A DNA stretch of 64,000 nt from Sinisalibacter aestuarii (GCF_027923545.1 NZ_BROH01000008.1:62001-126000); one strand, 5' to 3'; counted from the stretch's first letter, positions 35,307 through 43,766 are shown. Notes: a model not told the origin generated them from the sequence alone. Made by a program: numbers and translations.

Positions 35307-35950
35307 TTGCCGTGCCCTGCCTGCGGTGCGTGGACGAGATCGAGCAGCTTGCCCGGCCCCTTCATGAAGGCGCTGACCAGCGGGTTCTCGCGCGCCCTGG
35401 CCTTGGCCTTCTCGAATTGCATCACGTTCTCGATCCGCCGGTCGAGAAAGGCCCAGGTGGCGGTGTTGTCTGCGCTCTCGTCACCGAGCCAGTAGAGCGC
35501 AGTGGAGGAATAGACGGCTGAGAGCGAGGCGCGTTTGGTGTACCAGTTGATGTCGCGCGAGGTATCGCCCAGTGCCGTCCAGATATGATCGGCGGTTTCC
35601 CACAGGGCGCGCGAGCCGGTGGCGGCATGTTGCGGCAGGGCAAACAGGCTGAAGCCGCGGCGCACCAGCTCCTTGTCGGCGATCTCCAGCCGCAGCCGCA
35701 CCGCATGGGCGATCCGGTCGCGAAAGCGCATCTCCGACAGGTCTTCGGCGCGCAGAAGCTCGATCATCTGCATGTCGCCGCGCCGGTGATAGGCGACAGC
35801 CAGATCCACCGCGCCGCGCGGCAAGAGCGCCTTCACTTCCGCCGGGCTCATGCCCAGATCGGCGCGGGCCGCGTCGATCGCCTTCTGGCTCCAGCCGTCG
35901 AACATCGCATGGTTCATCGCGGCATCGAGAAGCTCGTCCTTGCGTGTCAT
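35303..35950 (-). CDS. COQ9 family protein
   Basis: A 215-residue protein related to mitochondrial COQ9, a lipid-binding TetR-fold protein that assists COQ7 hydroxylation in ubiquinone synthesis. The N-terminal HTH-like region is LLDAAMNHAMFDGWSQKAIDAARADLGMS. The COQ9 signature YSSTALYWLGDESADNTATWAFLDRRIENVM is near residues 145-180. GGAAGGAGG upstream supports ATG 35950. It is the first gene of a minus-strand operon, divergent from rpsU. Confidence 0.92.
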   Translation of the reverse strand: MTRKDELLDAAMNHAMFDGWSQKAIDAARADLGMSPAEVKALLPRGAVDLAVAYHRRGDMQMIELLRAEDLSEMRFRDRIAHAVRLRLEIADKELVRRGFSLFALPQHAATGSRALWETADHIWTALGDTSRDINWYTKRASLSAVYSSTALYWLGDESADNTATWAFLDRRIENVMQFEKAKARARENPLVSAFMKGPGKLLDLVHAPQAGHGK

Positions 35951-36027
35951 CCGCGGCCTCCTTCCGATCTCTGCTCGCTCCACACATAACCGCCTGCGGC
36001 GCCCGGCGCCAGCCATCGAGGCGACGC

Positions 36028-36056
36028 TGGACAAAATCCGGGACCCCTGCTATAGC
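36028..36056 (+). promoter_or_regulatory. Sigma-70-type promoter of rpsU
   Basis: TGGACA (36028-36033), 17-base spacer, TATAGC (36051-36056). The start of transcription would fall near 36063, about 45 bases before the rpsU ATG. It is the best housekeeping-type promoter visible in the window. Confidence 0.7.
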
Positions 36057-36108
36057 GCCACTTCCTGCAAATTCTGCAACTCAAACTTAGAAAGGTGGTG
36101 ACAACCAC

Positions 36109-36315
36109 ATGCAGGTTAGCGTTCGCGACAATAACGTCGATCAGGCCCTTCGGGCTCTGAAGAAGAAGCTGCAGCGTGAGGGCGTCTTCCGCGAAATGAA
36201 GCTTCGGCAACATTTCGAGAAGCCCTCCGTCAAGAAAGCGCGCGAAAAGGCCGAAGCCATCCGCCGTGCGCGGAAACTGGCTCGCAAGAAAGCCCAGCGC
36301 GAAGGCCTCCTCTGA
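36109..36315 (+). CDS. rpsU: 30S ribosomal protein S21
   Basis: A 68-residue very basic protein. [34 protein letters not shown] followed by KARKKAEAxRR-type tail ([20 protein letters not shown]) is standard bS21. It binds near the 3' end of 16S rRNA on the small subunit and helps initiation. GAAAGGTGGTGA lies upstream of the ATG. A single-gene transcription unit with its own promoter and terminator. Confidence 0.98.
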   Translation: MQVSVRDNNVDQALRALKKKLQREGVFREMKLRQHFEKPSVKKAREKAEAIRRARKLARKKAQREGLL

Positions 36316-36379
36316 GGCGTTGCGACGGAACGGGTCTCGGCCCGTGACAGCAATTCAGGCGGGGCGACCCGCCACGACG

Positions 36380-36410
36380 ACCCCCGGCCTGTCCGGGGGT
36401 TTGTTGTTTT
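36380..36410 (+). terminator. Rho-independent terminator of rpsU
   Basis: CCCCCGG, loop CCTGT, CCGGGGG followed by TTTGTTGTTTT, 65 bases after the rpsU stop. A strong stem with a T-rich tail on the plus strand. Confidence 0.9.
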
Positions 36411-36417
36411 CAGGCGG

Positions 36418-36771
36418 TCAGATCCGGTGCGGCAGCAGCGCGACCGGCGCGTCTTCATCGCGGGCGAAGTCGAGCGGGGCGGTATCGGTGACCGCCGTGG
36501 AGCGCTTGAATTCATAGCGCATCAGCTCGCCATCCTCTTCCGTGGCCACGATCAGGCATTGGTAGAGATGGCGTGCGCCATCGTAGAGATCGACCAGCCC
36601 GCGCAGCTTGGGCGCGTTGTCGATATCGAGGGCAAAGCCGTTGTCGCGGTAGTCGATCACCGGGAACACTTCGCCCCCGACCGTCACCCGCATCCGGGCC
36701 TTGCGCTTGCGGTCGCGCTTGCGGGCCAGTTCCAGCCCCTCGCGCACCTCTTTTGGTAAAAACGTCATCAT
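36418..36771 (-). CDS. Uncharacterised protein, possibly PilZ-like
   Basis: A 117-residue protein. The start at ATG 36771 has GGGGAGG upstream; a second ATG follows at once. It opens MMTFLPKEVREGLELARKRD, then RKARMRVTVGGEVFPVIDYRDNGFALDID with LRGLVDLYDGARHLYQCLIV. The basic R-x-R stretch followed by beta strands and a G-F-A-L-D turn is reminiscent of PilZ c-di-GMP-binding barrels, but the canonical RxxxR and DxSxxG motifs are not exact. Treated as unknown. Confidence 0.65.
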   Translation of the reverse strand: MMTFLPKEVREGLELARKRDRKRKARMRVTVGGEVFPVIDYRDNGFALDIDNAPKLRGLVDLYDGARHLYQCLIVATEEDGELMRYEFKRSTAVTDTAPLDFARDEDAPVALLPHRI

Positions 36772-36854
36772 TCCCGTGCCTCCCCAGACCCTTAGAGGAT
36801 GCAGCACGGCCCGATTCGGTCAAGCTAACCTTTTGTGAGGGCCTGCAAACCGGC

Positions 36855-37646
36855 TCAGGTGTTGTGTTCTTCCACCAGGTCGACGCCGACCACCGGGCGC
36901 AGAACGTGGGGCTTGGCCGGGTCGTAGAGCGCCGAATCGCGGAAATCGCGCACCGCGCCGAGGGCGGGGCCGATGAGGATGAGCGCGGTGCGGGTGATCT
37001 TCTCGGCCCGCACTTTGGCGCGGATGTCCGACAACGTGCCGCGGATCAGCATCTCGTCCGGCCAGCCAACGCGGTAGGCCACCACCACCGGGCAATCGGC
37101 GCCGTAATGCGGCGTGAGCACACGCTCGATCTCGCGCATGTTGCGCACGCCGAGATGGATCGCCAGCGTCGCCCCGGTGTGGGCGAAGTTCTCCAGCGTC
37201 TCGCCCTCGGGCATGGCGGTGGATTGCATCGAGACGCGGGTGAGCACGATGCTCTGGGCAATCTCGGGGATGGTCAGCTCCTGCCCCAGCGCGGCGGCGG
37301 CGGCGGCATAGGCGGGTACGCCGGGCACGATCTCATAGGCGATCCCGTCGGCGCGCAGGCGGCGGATCTGCTCGGCGATCGCGCCATAGAGGCTCGGATC
37401 GCCGGAATGGACGCGGGCCACGTCCTCGCCCCGGTCGCGGGCGGCGAGAATCTCGGCATGGGTGTCGTCCAGCGTCATCGCGGCGGTGTCTTTCACGATG
37501 GCGCCGTCCGGCGCGCCGGCCACTACTTCGGGTGGCACCAGGCTGCCGGCATAGAGGCAGACGGGGCATTGCGAGATGATCCGCTGCGCCTTGAGGGTGA
37601 GCAGTTCGGGGTCGCCGGGGCCGGCGCCGATGAAATAGACCTTCAT
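36855..37646 (-). CDS. cobM: Precorrin-4 C11-methyltransferase
   Basis: A 263-residue SAM-dependent tetrapyrrole methylase of B12 synthesis. MKVYFIGAGPGDPELLTLKAQRII is the TP-methylase N-terminus, SGDPSLYGAIAEQ the substrate/SAM loop, and VPGVPAYAAAAAALGQELTIPEI marks the CobM/CbiF subgroup. It is the last gene of the operon and overlaps cobJ by 4 bases. Assignment to precorrin-4 rather than cobalt-precorrin-4 depends on whether cobalt goes in early or late, which this locus leaves open. Confidence 0.94.
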   Translation of the reverse strand: MKVYFIGAGPGDPELLTLKAQRIISQCPVCLYAGSLVPPEVVAGAPDGAIVKDTAAMTLDDTHAEILAARDRGEDVARVHSGDPSLYGAIAEQIRRLRADGIAYEIVPGVPAYAAAAAALGQELTIPEIAQSIVLTRVSMQSTAMPEGETLENFAHTGATLAIHLGVRNMREIERVLTPHYGADCPVVVAYRVGWPDEMLIRGTLSDIRAKVRAEKITRTALILIGPALGAVRDFRDSALYDPAKPHVLRPVVGVDLVEEHNT

Positions 37647-39442
37647 GCCAGATCTCCGTCGATCTTGCGGGCATAGCCGCGCGGTGTGTACATGCGCGGC
37701 CCCTCGCCCAGATGGGCGAGCCGCGAATTGGATGAGCCGACGAGAACGACGGTGAGCATATCCACCTCGTCCACTTCCAGCTCCGACAGCATACGATAGC
37801 GTATGTTTTCCTCGGGCCGCCCAAGGCTGGTGGCCAGCAGCACCGGCGTATCGGCGGGGCGGTGGGCAAGCAGGATGTCGCGCGCCTCGGCCAGCAGGGT
37901 GCGGCGGCGCAGCGAGACGGGGTTGTAGAAGGCGATCACGAAGTCACCTTCGGCGGCGGCGTGCAGGCGGCGGACGATGTCTTCGCGCGGGGTCAGCAGG
38001 TCGGAAAGGGAGATGGCGCAGAAATCGTGACCAAGTGGCGCACCGGCCCGCGCGGCGGCGGCTTGCAGGGCCGAGACGCCGGGGGCGGAGACGACCTCGA
38101 CCCGGCGGGCAGCATCGGACACGCCCATCTGGTCGGGCCCCCGATCCATCAGTTCGAACACCAGCGCGCCCATCGCGTAGATCCCGGCATCGCCCGAGGA
38201 GATCAGTGCTACGCGCTTGCCTTCGGCTGCTTTTTCAAGGGCATAGCGGCAGCGATCTTCCTCGCCGCCAAGCGGGAAATCACTGCGCGTCTTGCCTGCG
38301 GCGAGCGGGCCGAGCAGGTCGATATAGAGGCCATAGCCCACCAGTTCCTCGGCCTCGGCAATGAGCCGCGAGGCCTCCGGCGTGCGCCATGAGCTTTGGC
38401 CCGGGCCGATGCCGACGATGGCCAGGTGCCCCCGCGCGCGCCCGTTCAGCGATGTGATCGGGCCGGGGGCGCGGCCCAGCGCGCAGGTGGCGCTGGCGCT
38501 CTTGCGTTTCTCCACCGCGAGCACGGTGTTCTCGGCTGCCGCGAGTGCGGCGGCCTCGGCCACGCCATGGGTGCCGACCTCGGCAAAGACCACGTCGGAA
38601 GGGTTGGCGAGGCGCGGCGTTTGCGCTTCAAGTTCGGCGGCGGTGAACAGGATGAGCGGCACGCCCAGCTTGCGGGCCAGCGCGTTCATCGCCGGTTCAT
38701 CGGCCTTGAGATCGAGCGTGGCGATTGCAGCAATGGCGCCGGGGGCGATATAGGCCTCGGTGAGCATGTCCGACACCAGCGCGTCAAGCTCCGCCGGATC
38801 GGCATTGCGCGCGCAGCCGACGCCCAGAACATACGCTTGCGGATGGTAGACCAGCCGGGTGGCGCTGCCTGCAAGCGGCGCGTCGGTCACCGCCAGTTCC
38901 ACCGGGCCGGCATCGTCGGCGTCCAGCGCGAAGATGTTTTCGCCGGTCACGCACGGGCACGCGCCGGAAAGGAGGGCGGCCATCACCGGCTTGGCGTCGC
39001 CGGGGTTTTGCAGCCGGTAGCCCGGTGGCGGCTCGTCGAGCGCGACGCCAAGCGCCACGTCTCCGGCCGTGGTGACGGCGGCTTTTCCGTTGAGAACATT
39101 GGAGATTTCTCGCGCGAGACGGTTGGCGCCGCGATGGCCGCCAAGGAGCGGTACGACCACCGAGCCGTCATCGGCCACCGACAGCACCGGCGGCTCGCTG
39201 GTTTTGTCGGCGAGCAGCGGGGCCACGGCGCGGATCAGGATGCCGCTGGCGCAGACGCCGACCACCGGCACGCCCGCCGCAAAGAGATCGCGGATATGGG
39301 TCAGCGCGTTGGGGAAGACGGCATCGGCCTCAGCCACCCGGCCTTCGCGGCCATGAAGCGGCGCACCGAGGGCGGTGGCGATGCGGCGGGCCGTGGCTTC
39401 ACCGGCGCGGTTCAGCGCGATTACGACGGGGGAGTGAGCCAA
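37643..39442 (-). CDS. cobJ: CbiG-CobJ fusion: cobalamin biosynthesis CbiG/CobE plus precorrin-3B C17-methyltransferase
   Basis: A 599-residue fusion. Residues 1-130 are CbiG N-terminal (VPVVGVCASGILIRAVAPLL, PLLGGHRGANRLAREI), about 135-205 the central part, and about 210-335 CbiG_C/CobE (YVLGVGCARNADPAELDALV). CobJ/CbiH then fills about 340-599 (LAIVGIGPGQSSWRTPEAS, YGLYIDLLGPL, SSGDAGIYAMGALVFEL, FYNPVSLRRR). CobJ methylates C17 and contracts the ring; CbiG opens the delta-lactone in the anaerobic route. Overlaps cobI by 22 bases and cobM by 4. Confidence 0.93.
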   Translation of the reverse strand: MAHSPVVIALNRAGEATARRIATALGAPLHGREGRVAEADAVFPNALTHIRDLFAAGVPVVGVCASGILIRAVAPLLADKTSEPPVLSVADDGSVVVPLLGGHRGANRLAREISNVLNGKAAVTTAGDVALGVALDEPPPGYRLQNPGDAKPVMAALLSGACPCVTGENIFALDADDAGPVELAVTDAPLAGSATRLVYHPQAYVLGVGCARNADPAELDALVSDMLTEAYIAPGAIAAIATLDLKADEPAMNALARKLGVPLILFTAAELEAQTPRLANPSDVVFAEVGTHGVAEAAALAAAENTVLAVEKRKSASATCALGRAPGPITSLNGRARGHLAIVGIGPGQSSWRTPEASRLIAEAEELVGYGLYIDLLGPLAAGKTRSDFPLGGEEDRCRYALEKAAEGKRVALISSGDAGIYAMGALVFELMDRGPDQMGVSDAARRVEVVSAPGVSALQAAAARAGAPLGHDFCAISLSDLLTPREDIVRRLHAAAEGDFVIAFYNPVSLRRRTLLAEARDILLAHRPADTPVLLATSLGRPEENIRYRMLSELEVDEVDMLTVVLVGSSNSRLAHLGEGPRMYTPRGYARKIDGDLA

Positions 39443-40134
39443 GGATCGGCACCTTTCGTGACGAGGATCATCGAGAAATAAGGGGCGGGGTCGGGCGCGT
39501 CGGAGAGCGGCAGGATACGCTCATCGGCCAGCGTCGCGCGCTCGACATAGGTGGCGCTGTCGGCCAGCCCAAGCGCGCCCAGCAGCGCGCGGATGCGGGC
39601 GAGATGGCGGCCGACCTTCAGAATGGCAAAGCTGTCTGCGCTTTCGATACGTTGGCGTATGGTATCGTCATCGAGCGGCGCGGGCACCGTTGTCAGTACA
39701 TCGTTGCGCGCGGTGAGCGGTTGCCCGGCGCGGGCGGCGGCGGCGGAAACGGAAGTGACGCCGGGCACCACCTCGACCTCGTAACGCCCGGCCAGCCGCG
39801 CGTGCAGGTACATGAAGGAGCCGTAGAAGAACGGATCGCCCTCGCAGAGCACCACCACGTCCTGCCCCAGATCAAGCGCCTCGGCGATGCGCGCGGCACC
39901 CTGATCGTAGGCCGCCTGAGCCGGGCCACGGGCCGTGGTCATGGGGATCTCCATCACGATTTCATGCGTGTTTTCAGAGATATGAACCGCAGCGATCCGG
40001 CGCGCGAAGCTCTCGGTGCCGGGCAGGGCCGGGTAGGCGATGACCTTTGCCGCTTCGATGGCGCGGGCGGATCTGAGCGTGATCAGGTCCGGGGCGCCCG
40101 GCCCGAGGCCGACGCCGATGAGCTTGCCTGTCAT
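39421..40134 (-). CDS. cobI: Precorrin-2 C20-methyltransferase
   Basis: A 237-residue TP-methylase, MTGKLIGVGLGPGAPDLITL onwards. LCEGDPFFYGSFMYLHARLAGRYEVEVVPGVTSVSAAAARAG is the CobI/CbiL signature, with SFAILKVGRHLARIR towards the C-terminus. The start at 40134 overlaps the cobL stop by 4 bases (ATGA). It acts early in corrin-ring methylation. The frame is open further upstream inside cobL but the MTGK start is the family one. Confidence 0.95.
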   Translation of the reverse strand: MTGKLIGVGLGPGAPDLITLRSARAIEAAKVIAYPALPGTESFARRIAAVHISENTHEIVMEIPMTTARGPAQAAYDQGAARIAEALDLGQDVVVLCEGDPFFYGSFMYLHARLAGRYEVEVVPGVTSVSAAAARAGQPLTARNDVLTTVPAPLDDDTIRQRIESADSFAILKVGRHLARIRALLGALGLADSATYVERATLADERILPLSDAPDPAPYFSMILVTKGADPWLTPPS

Positions 40135-41330
40135 CGCTTCACGAGGCTCCATTGGGTGACCGGCATGAAGGGCCGCCAGCCGGTGCGCGGGCCAACCGGC
40201 TCGGCGCGGCTCACCGCGAGCTGGACCAGATCGCCGCCATGTTTGCGGTGAAGGCCGAGCAGCACGGCCTGGCTTTCCAGCGTCACCGCATTGGCGACGA
40301 GCCGGCCCAGCGGCTTGAGGGCCGACCATGCGGCATCGTATGTTTCTTCCGACAGCCCGCCGCCGATGAACACCGCGTCGGGCGCTTCGAGCCCGTCGAG
40401 CACCTGCGGCACCAGCCCGTCGACCAGTTCCAGCCGGGGCACGCCGAGGGCCAGCGCATTGGCGGCGGCGAGGGCGCGGCGGTCGGCGCGCGGCTCGATG
40501 CCGATGGCGCGGGCATAGCGCGCCGACCGCATCCATTCGACCGCGACAGAGCCGCAGCCGGTGCCGATATCCCACAGCAGGGCGCCGCGCATCGGCATCA
40601 GCTTGGCGATGGTGACGGCGCGCACCTCGCGCTTGGTCATCGTGCCATCGTGCTGGAACAACTCGTCCGCCAGCCCCGGCACGCGCGGCAGCAGCGCGGC
40701 ATCGGGGGCGGCGATGCATTCGACGGCGAGCGTGTTGAAGGGCGGCACGTCATGCTGCCATTCCTTGGCAAGCCCTTCGAATCGTTCTTCTTTATCGCCT
40801 CCCATATTGGCGAAGACGCTCATCCGGCTGGCGCCGAAGCCGCGCTCGGTGAGGAAGCGGGCGATCTGGGCCGGGGTCTCTTCGCCGGTGGTGAGGATCA
40901 GGAGCCGCGCATCGGGCTGGATGAAGGCGATCATCTGCTCGACCGGGCGGCCATGCACGGTGAGCGTTTCGACATCGGCCATCGACCAGCCCATCCGCGC
41001 GGCGGCGAGCTGGAAGGCCGAAAGCTGCGGGTGATAGGTGATCTCGGCGGGGTCGATCGCCTGGCCGATCTTGGCGCCGACCGAGAACCAGAGCGGATCG
41101 CCGGTGGCGAGCACCACCACCCGCTGGCCGCGCAATCCGGCGAGCGTGCCGATCAGCGCATCGAAAGGCGAGGGCCAGGCGATGCGCCGGGCATCGAGAC
41201 CATCCGTAAGCGTATGGTGCCGCGCGCCGCCAAGGATCACCTCGGCCGCCTCGACCACCGCGCGGGTGGCCGGGGTGAGGCCGGAAAGCCCGTCTTCGCC
41301 GATGCCGACGATATGCAGCCAGGGGGTCAT
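40131..41330 (-). CDS. cobL: Precorrin-6Y C5,15-methyltransferase (decarboxylating), CbiE-CbiT fusion
   Basis: A 399-residue two-domain enzyme. The N-terminal half (1-200) is a CbiE-type TP-methylase (LHIVGIGEDGLSGLTPATRA, LATGDPLWFSVGAKIG). The C-terminal half (about 225-399) is a CbiT Rossmann methyltransferase (EVRAVTIAKLMPMRGALLWDIGTGCGSVAVEWMR). Together they methylate C5 and C15 and decarboxylate the C12 acetate. It follows cobH by 19 bases. Confidence 0.95.
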   Translation of the reverse strand: MTPWLHIVGIGEDGLSGLTPATRAVVEAAEVILGGARHHTLTDGLDARRIAWPSPFDALIGTLAGLRGQRVVVLATGDPLWFSVGAKIGQAIDPAEITYHPQLSAFQLAAARMGWSMADVETLTVHGRPVEQMIAFIQPDARLLILTTGEETPAQIARFLTERGFGASRMSVFANMGGDKEERFEGLAKEWQHDVPPFNTLAVECIAAPDAALLPRVPGLADELFQHDGTMTKREVRAVTIAKLMPMRGALLWDIGTGCGSVAVEWMRSARYARAIGIEPRADRRALAAANALALGVPRLELVDGLVPQVLDGLEAPDAVFIGGGLSEETYDAAWSALKPLGRLVANAVTLESQAVLLGLHRKHGGDLVQLAVSRAEPVGPRTGWRPFMPVTQWSLVKR

Positions 41331-41349
41331 GGGCGGGCCAGCTCCTTCA

Positions 41350-42012
41350 TCATGCGCCGATCTCGGGCAATCCGGCGGCGAGCGCGTTCACCGCCGCCGA
41401 GGCCATGGCCGAACCGCCGCGCCGCCCGCGCAGGGCAACGAAATCGCAGCCGCGCGGATCGCGGGCCAGTTCGGCCTTGCTTTCCGCCGCGCCCACGAAG
41501 CCGACCGGAAAGCCGAGGATGATCGCCGGTTTCGGCGCGCCGGCGTCGATCAGTTCGAGCAGGTGGAAGAGCGCGGTGGGCGCGTTGCCGATGGCCACCA
41601 CGGCGCCTGCCAGCCGGTCGCCCCAAAGCTCGACCGCTGCCGCTGAGCGGGTATTGGCGATGGCTTTGGCGCGGGCGGGAACGGTGGGATCGTTCAGCGT
41701 GACGATCACCTCGTTGCCCGCCGGCAGGTAACGGCGGATGATGCCCGCGCCGACCATCTCGCAATCGGCCAGCACCGGCGCGCCCGCCGCCAGCGCGCTG
41801 CGCCCGGCCTCATAGGCGCCGGGGGAAAAGGCGAGCCGGTCGGCGATCTCGACCATGCCCGAGGCGTGGATGAGCCGTGTCGCCACCGCGTCAAGCCCCG
41901 GCGGGAAGCGGTCGAGCCGGGCTTCCTTCCGCACCGTGGCGAAGCTCTGGGCATAGATCGCCGCCGGGTCACGCTCGTAGCCGAGCAGCCGTTTGGGGGG
42001 GCCGCCGGTCAT
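41350..42012 (-). CDS. cobH: Precorrin-8X methylmutase
   Basis: A 220-residue CobH/CbiC enzyme that moves a methyl group from C11 to C12 to give hydrogenobyrinate. RDPAAIYAQSFATVRKEA, RLIHASGMVEIADRLAFSPGA and CEMVGAGIIRR with the catalytic His in RLIHASGM are diagnostic. GFPVGFVGAAESKAEL is the conserved glycine-rich region. The start overlaps the cbiX stop by 4 bases. Confidence 0.96.
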   Translation of the reverse strand: MTGGPPKRLLGYERDPAAIYAQSFATVRKEARLDRFPPGLDAVATRLIHASGMVEIADRLAFSPGAYEAGRSALAAGAPVLADCEMVGAGIIRRYLPAGNEVIVTLNDPTVPARAKAIANTRSAAAVELWGDRLAGAVVAIGNAPTALFHLLELIDAGAPKPAIILGFPVGFVGAAESKAELARDPRGCDFVALRGRRGGSAMASAAVNALAAGLPEIGA

Positions 42013-43244
42013 GTCCGGCGCGCCGATTCCGGCCCGTGCGGATGCTTCGCATGGGGGTATTCCGGGTGGTGGTGATCGTGGTCGTGATGGTGGTGGTGAT
42101 GCCCGTGGTGGTGGTGATGCCCGTGGTCGTGATCATGCCCGTGGTCATGATCGTGATGGTGGTGGTGGCCCAGATCGAGCCGGCATTCGCCGGTGCAGAA
42201 GGTATCGCAGAGCGGGCAATCGGCCACGTTGGAGCCGGGAGCGGAGGCGCCCTGGCCCTCGACATGGTGATGGTGGCTCTCCTGCACCGCGCCCACCTCG
42301 GCCTCGAAGCCGAGCACCTGACTGCGGTATTTGCACATCACGCAGACCGGCGGCGGCACCTCGCCGAATGCCGGGTGCCCGGCGCGCTCTTCGGCGCTGA
42401 TCCGCCGGGCCTCGCCATTGGCCAGCGCCAGAACCTGCGTGCGGTAGGGGCAGATCGCGCAATTGGGCGGCGGCACCTCGGCAAGCTGCTCCTTCACCCG
42501 GTCGGCAAAGGTTTCGAGCACCTTGGGGTGGTCGTTGAGATAGCCCGCCTTGACGAACTGGATCCCGGGATGGGCCGCCGCCACCTTGTCGGTGAACCCG
42601 TAGATCCGGTCGATCAGGATGCCGGTGAAGAGGAAATAGGGAAAGACGACGATGCGCTTGTAGCCGAGCTTCGCCGCATGGGTGAGCGCCGGTTCGACCA
42701 GCGGGAAGGTGACGCCGGAATAGCCCACTTCGAGCCAGCCGAAGCCCATCCCCTCCTGCAACAGCCGCGCCACCTTGGCGACGTTGGCATTGGCGTCCGG
42801 GTCCGACGCGCCGCGCCCGATCACCACCAGGCAGGTCTCGGTCAGCGGCACCTCGCCATGGCGCGAATTGGCGGCCGAAACCGCCTCGCGCACCCGGTCG
42901 CCGGCGGCGGCGATCATCTTCGGGTCCACCCCCAGATCGCGGCCATAGCTCACCTCGATGCCATGTTCGGCGGCATAGGCGTTGAGCACGGTGGGAATGT
43001 CGTTCTTCGTATGCATCGCGGCGAAGAGCATCCCCGGCACGGCGACGATCCTGTCCACCCCCGCCTCGCGCAGATTGTCGAGCCCGACGCGGATCACCGG
43101 GTTGGCGAATTCCAGATAGCCGTAATCGGTAATCCAGTCTTCGGGGAAATAGGCGGGCAGCTTTTCTGCCAGCACCTTGAATTCATCCACGGCTGCCGTG
43201 CTGCGGGAGCCGTGCCCGCAGATCATCACACCTATTTTCGTCAT
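42009..43244 (-). CDS. cbiX: CbiX-type sirohydrochlorin/cobalt chelatase with Cys motifs and His-rich tail
   Basis: A 411-residue long-form CbiX. Two chelatase modules are visible: about 1-130 (GVMICGHGSRSTAAVDEF; the GHGSR His is a metal/catalytic ligand) and about 130-260 (CLVVIGRGASDPDANANVAK, FPYFLFTGILIDRI). A Cys-rich tail has CAICPY, CVMCKY, CPLCDTFCTGEC, and the last ~50 residues are mostly His and Asp (runs such as HHHHHDHDHGHDHDHG). Long CbiX proteins elsewhere carry a [4Fe-4S] CxxC motif and His-rich stretch. It inserts cobalt into the tetrapyrrole; the tail may store or deliver metal. Start 43244. Confidence 0.92.
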   Translation of the reverse strand: MTKIGVMICGHGSRSTAAVDEFKVLAEKLPAYFPEDWITDYGYLEFANPVIRVGLDNLREAGVDRIVAVPGMLFAAMHTKNDIPTVLNAYAAEHGIEVSYGRDLGVDPKMIAAAGDRVREAVSAANSRHGEVPLTETCLVVIGRGASDPDANANVAKVARLLQEGMGFGWLEVGYSGVTFPLVEPALTHAAKLGYKRIVVFPYFLFTGILIDRIYGFTDKVAAAHPGIQFVKAGYLNDHPKVLETFADRVKEQLAEVPPPNCAICPYRTQVLALANGEARRISAEERAGHPAFGEVPPPVCVMCKYRSQVLGFEAEVGAVQESHHHHVEGQGASAPGSNVADCPLCDTFCTGECRLDLGHHHHHDHDHGHDHDHGHHHHHGHHHHHHDHDHHHPEYPHAKHPHGPESARRT

Positions 43245-43248
43245 GTAC

Positions 43249-43476
43249 TCAGGCTTCCTGAAGCTCGTCTTCGTCCGCCTCTTCGGCGTCGGTGTCTCTG
43301 GCCTTGTCGGCGGTGGGCCTGCCCTTGAGCGCGCCCCAGACCGCCACGCCGATGGCCACCCCGATGGCGACGCCGGCAATGAGATGATCGTGCCCGGCCA
43401 CCTCGATCAGATGGCCCGGATGGGCAAAGGCCAGCCCCGGCAGGAGCATGAGCATCAGGGTGAGAAGGGCTCGCAT
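43249..43476 (-). CDS. DUF6732-like small membrane protein leading the cobalamin operon
   Basis: A 75-residue protein. Start 43476 has AAAGGATG upstream. A signal-like helix MRALLTLMLMLLPGLAFAHP is followed by GHLIEVAGHDHLIAGVAIG, a second hydrophobic helix, and an acidic tail (DTDAEEADEDELQEA). The His residues after the cleavage site resemble the AHPGH mature N-terminus of some metal-transport membrane proteins. It ends 4 bases before cbiX and is the first gene of the operon. A link to cobalt uptake is inference only. Confidence 0.75.
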   Translation of the reverse strand: MRALLTLMLMLLPGLAFAHPGHLIEVAGHDHLIAGVAIGVAIGVAVWGALKGRPTADKARDTDAEEADEDELQEA

Positions 43477-43766
43477 GGCACATCCTTTCTGAGCGTCCGA
43501 CCGGGCGCAGAGAGGCTGTGGCTTTGCCGACGATCGCTTGGCAAGACCCCCTGATTGGGTCGATCCCGCCGCCGCGCACCTCTCCGGCCCTCTGGGCATC
43601 GTCTGCCCCCGGTATAGGCGAGGCGGCGGCGATGCTCAACGCTTCAAACGGCATATTGGCGCGGCTGAGCGACGCGGCCCTGTGCGTCAGCGCACGAGAC
43701 TTGCGCTGCCATGCCGGTTTTGCACAAAAGGGGGAAGGGCTATGTCGGACGGCGAAAGGAGATCAC
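43477..43766. other. Intergenic region between the cobalamin operon and the GHR gene
   Basis: About 290 bases with no convincing ORF. It should hold the promoters of the two divergent units. I searched the minus strand for a B12-box/cobalamin riboswitch (GCCACTG box, GGTGC/CCCGCAACTGT core) and saw only partial resemblances (AGCCACAGCC, GAGGTGCG), so I do not call one. A short dyad TTGCC/GGCAA lies near 43530. Confidence 0.5.

Noticed and set aside
43477-43766. Cobalamin riboswitch before the B12 operon
   Set aside because: Fragments such as AGCCACAGCC and GAGGTGCG do not add up to the B12 box plus core; no confident call.
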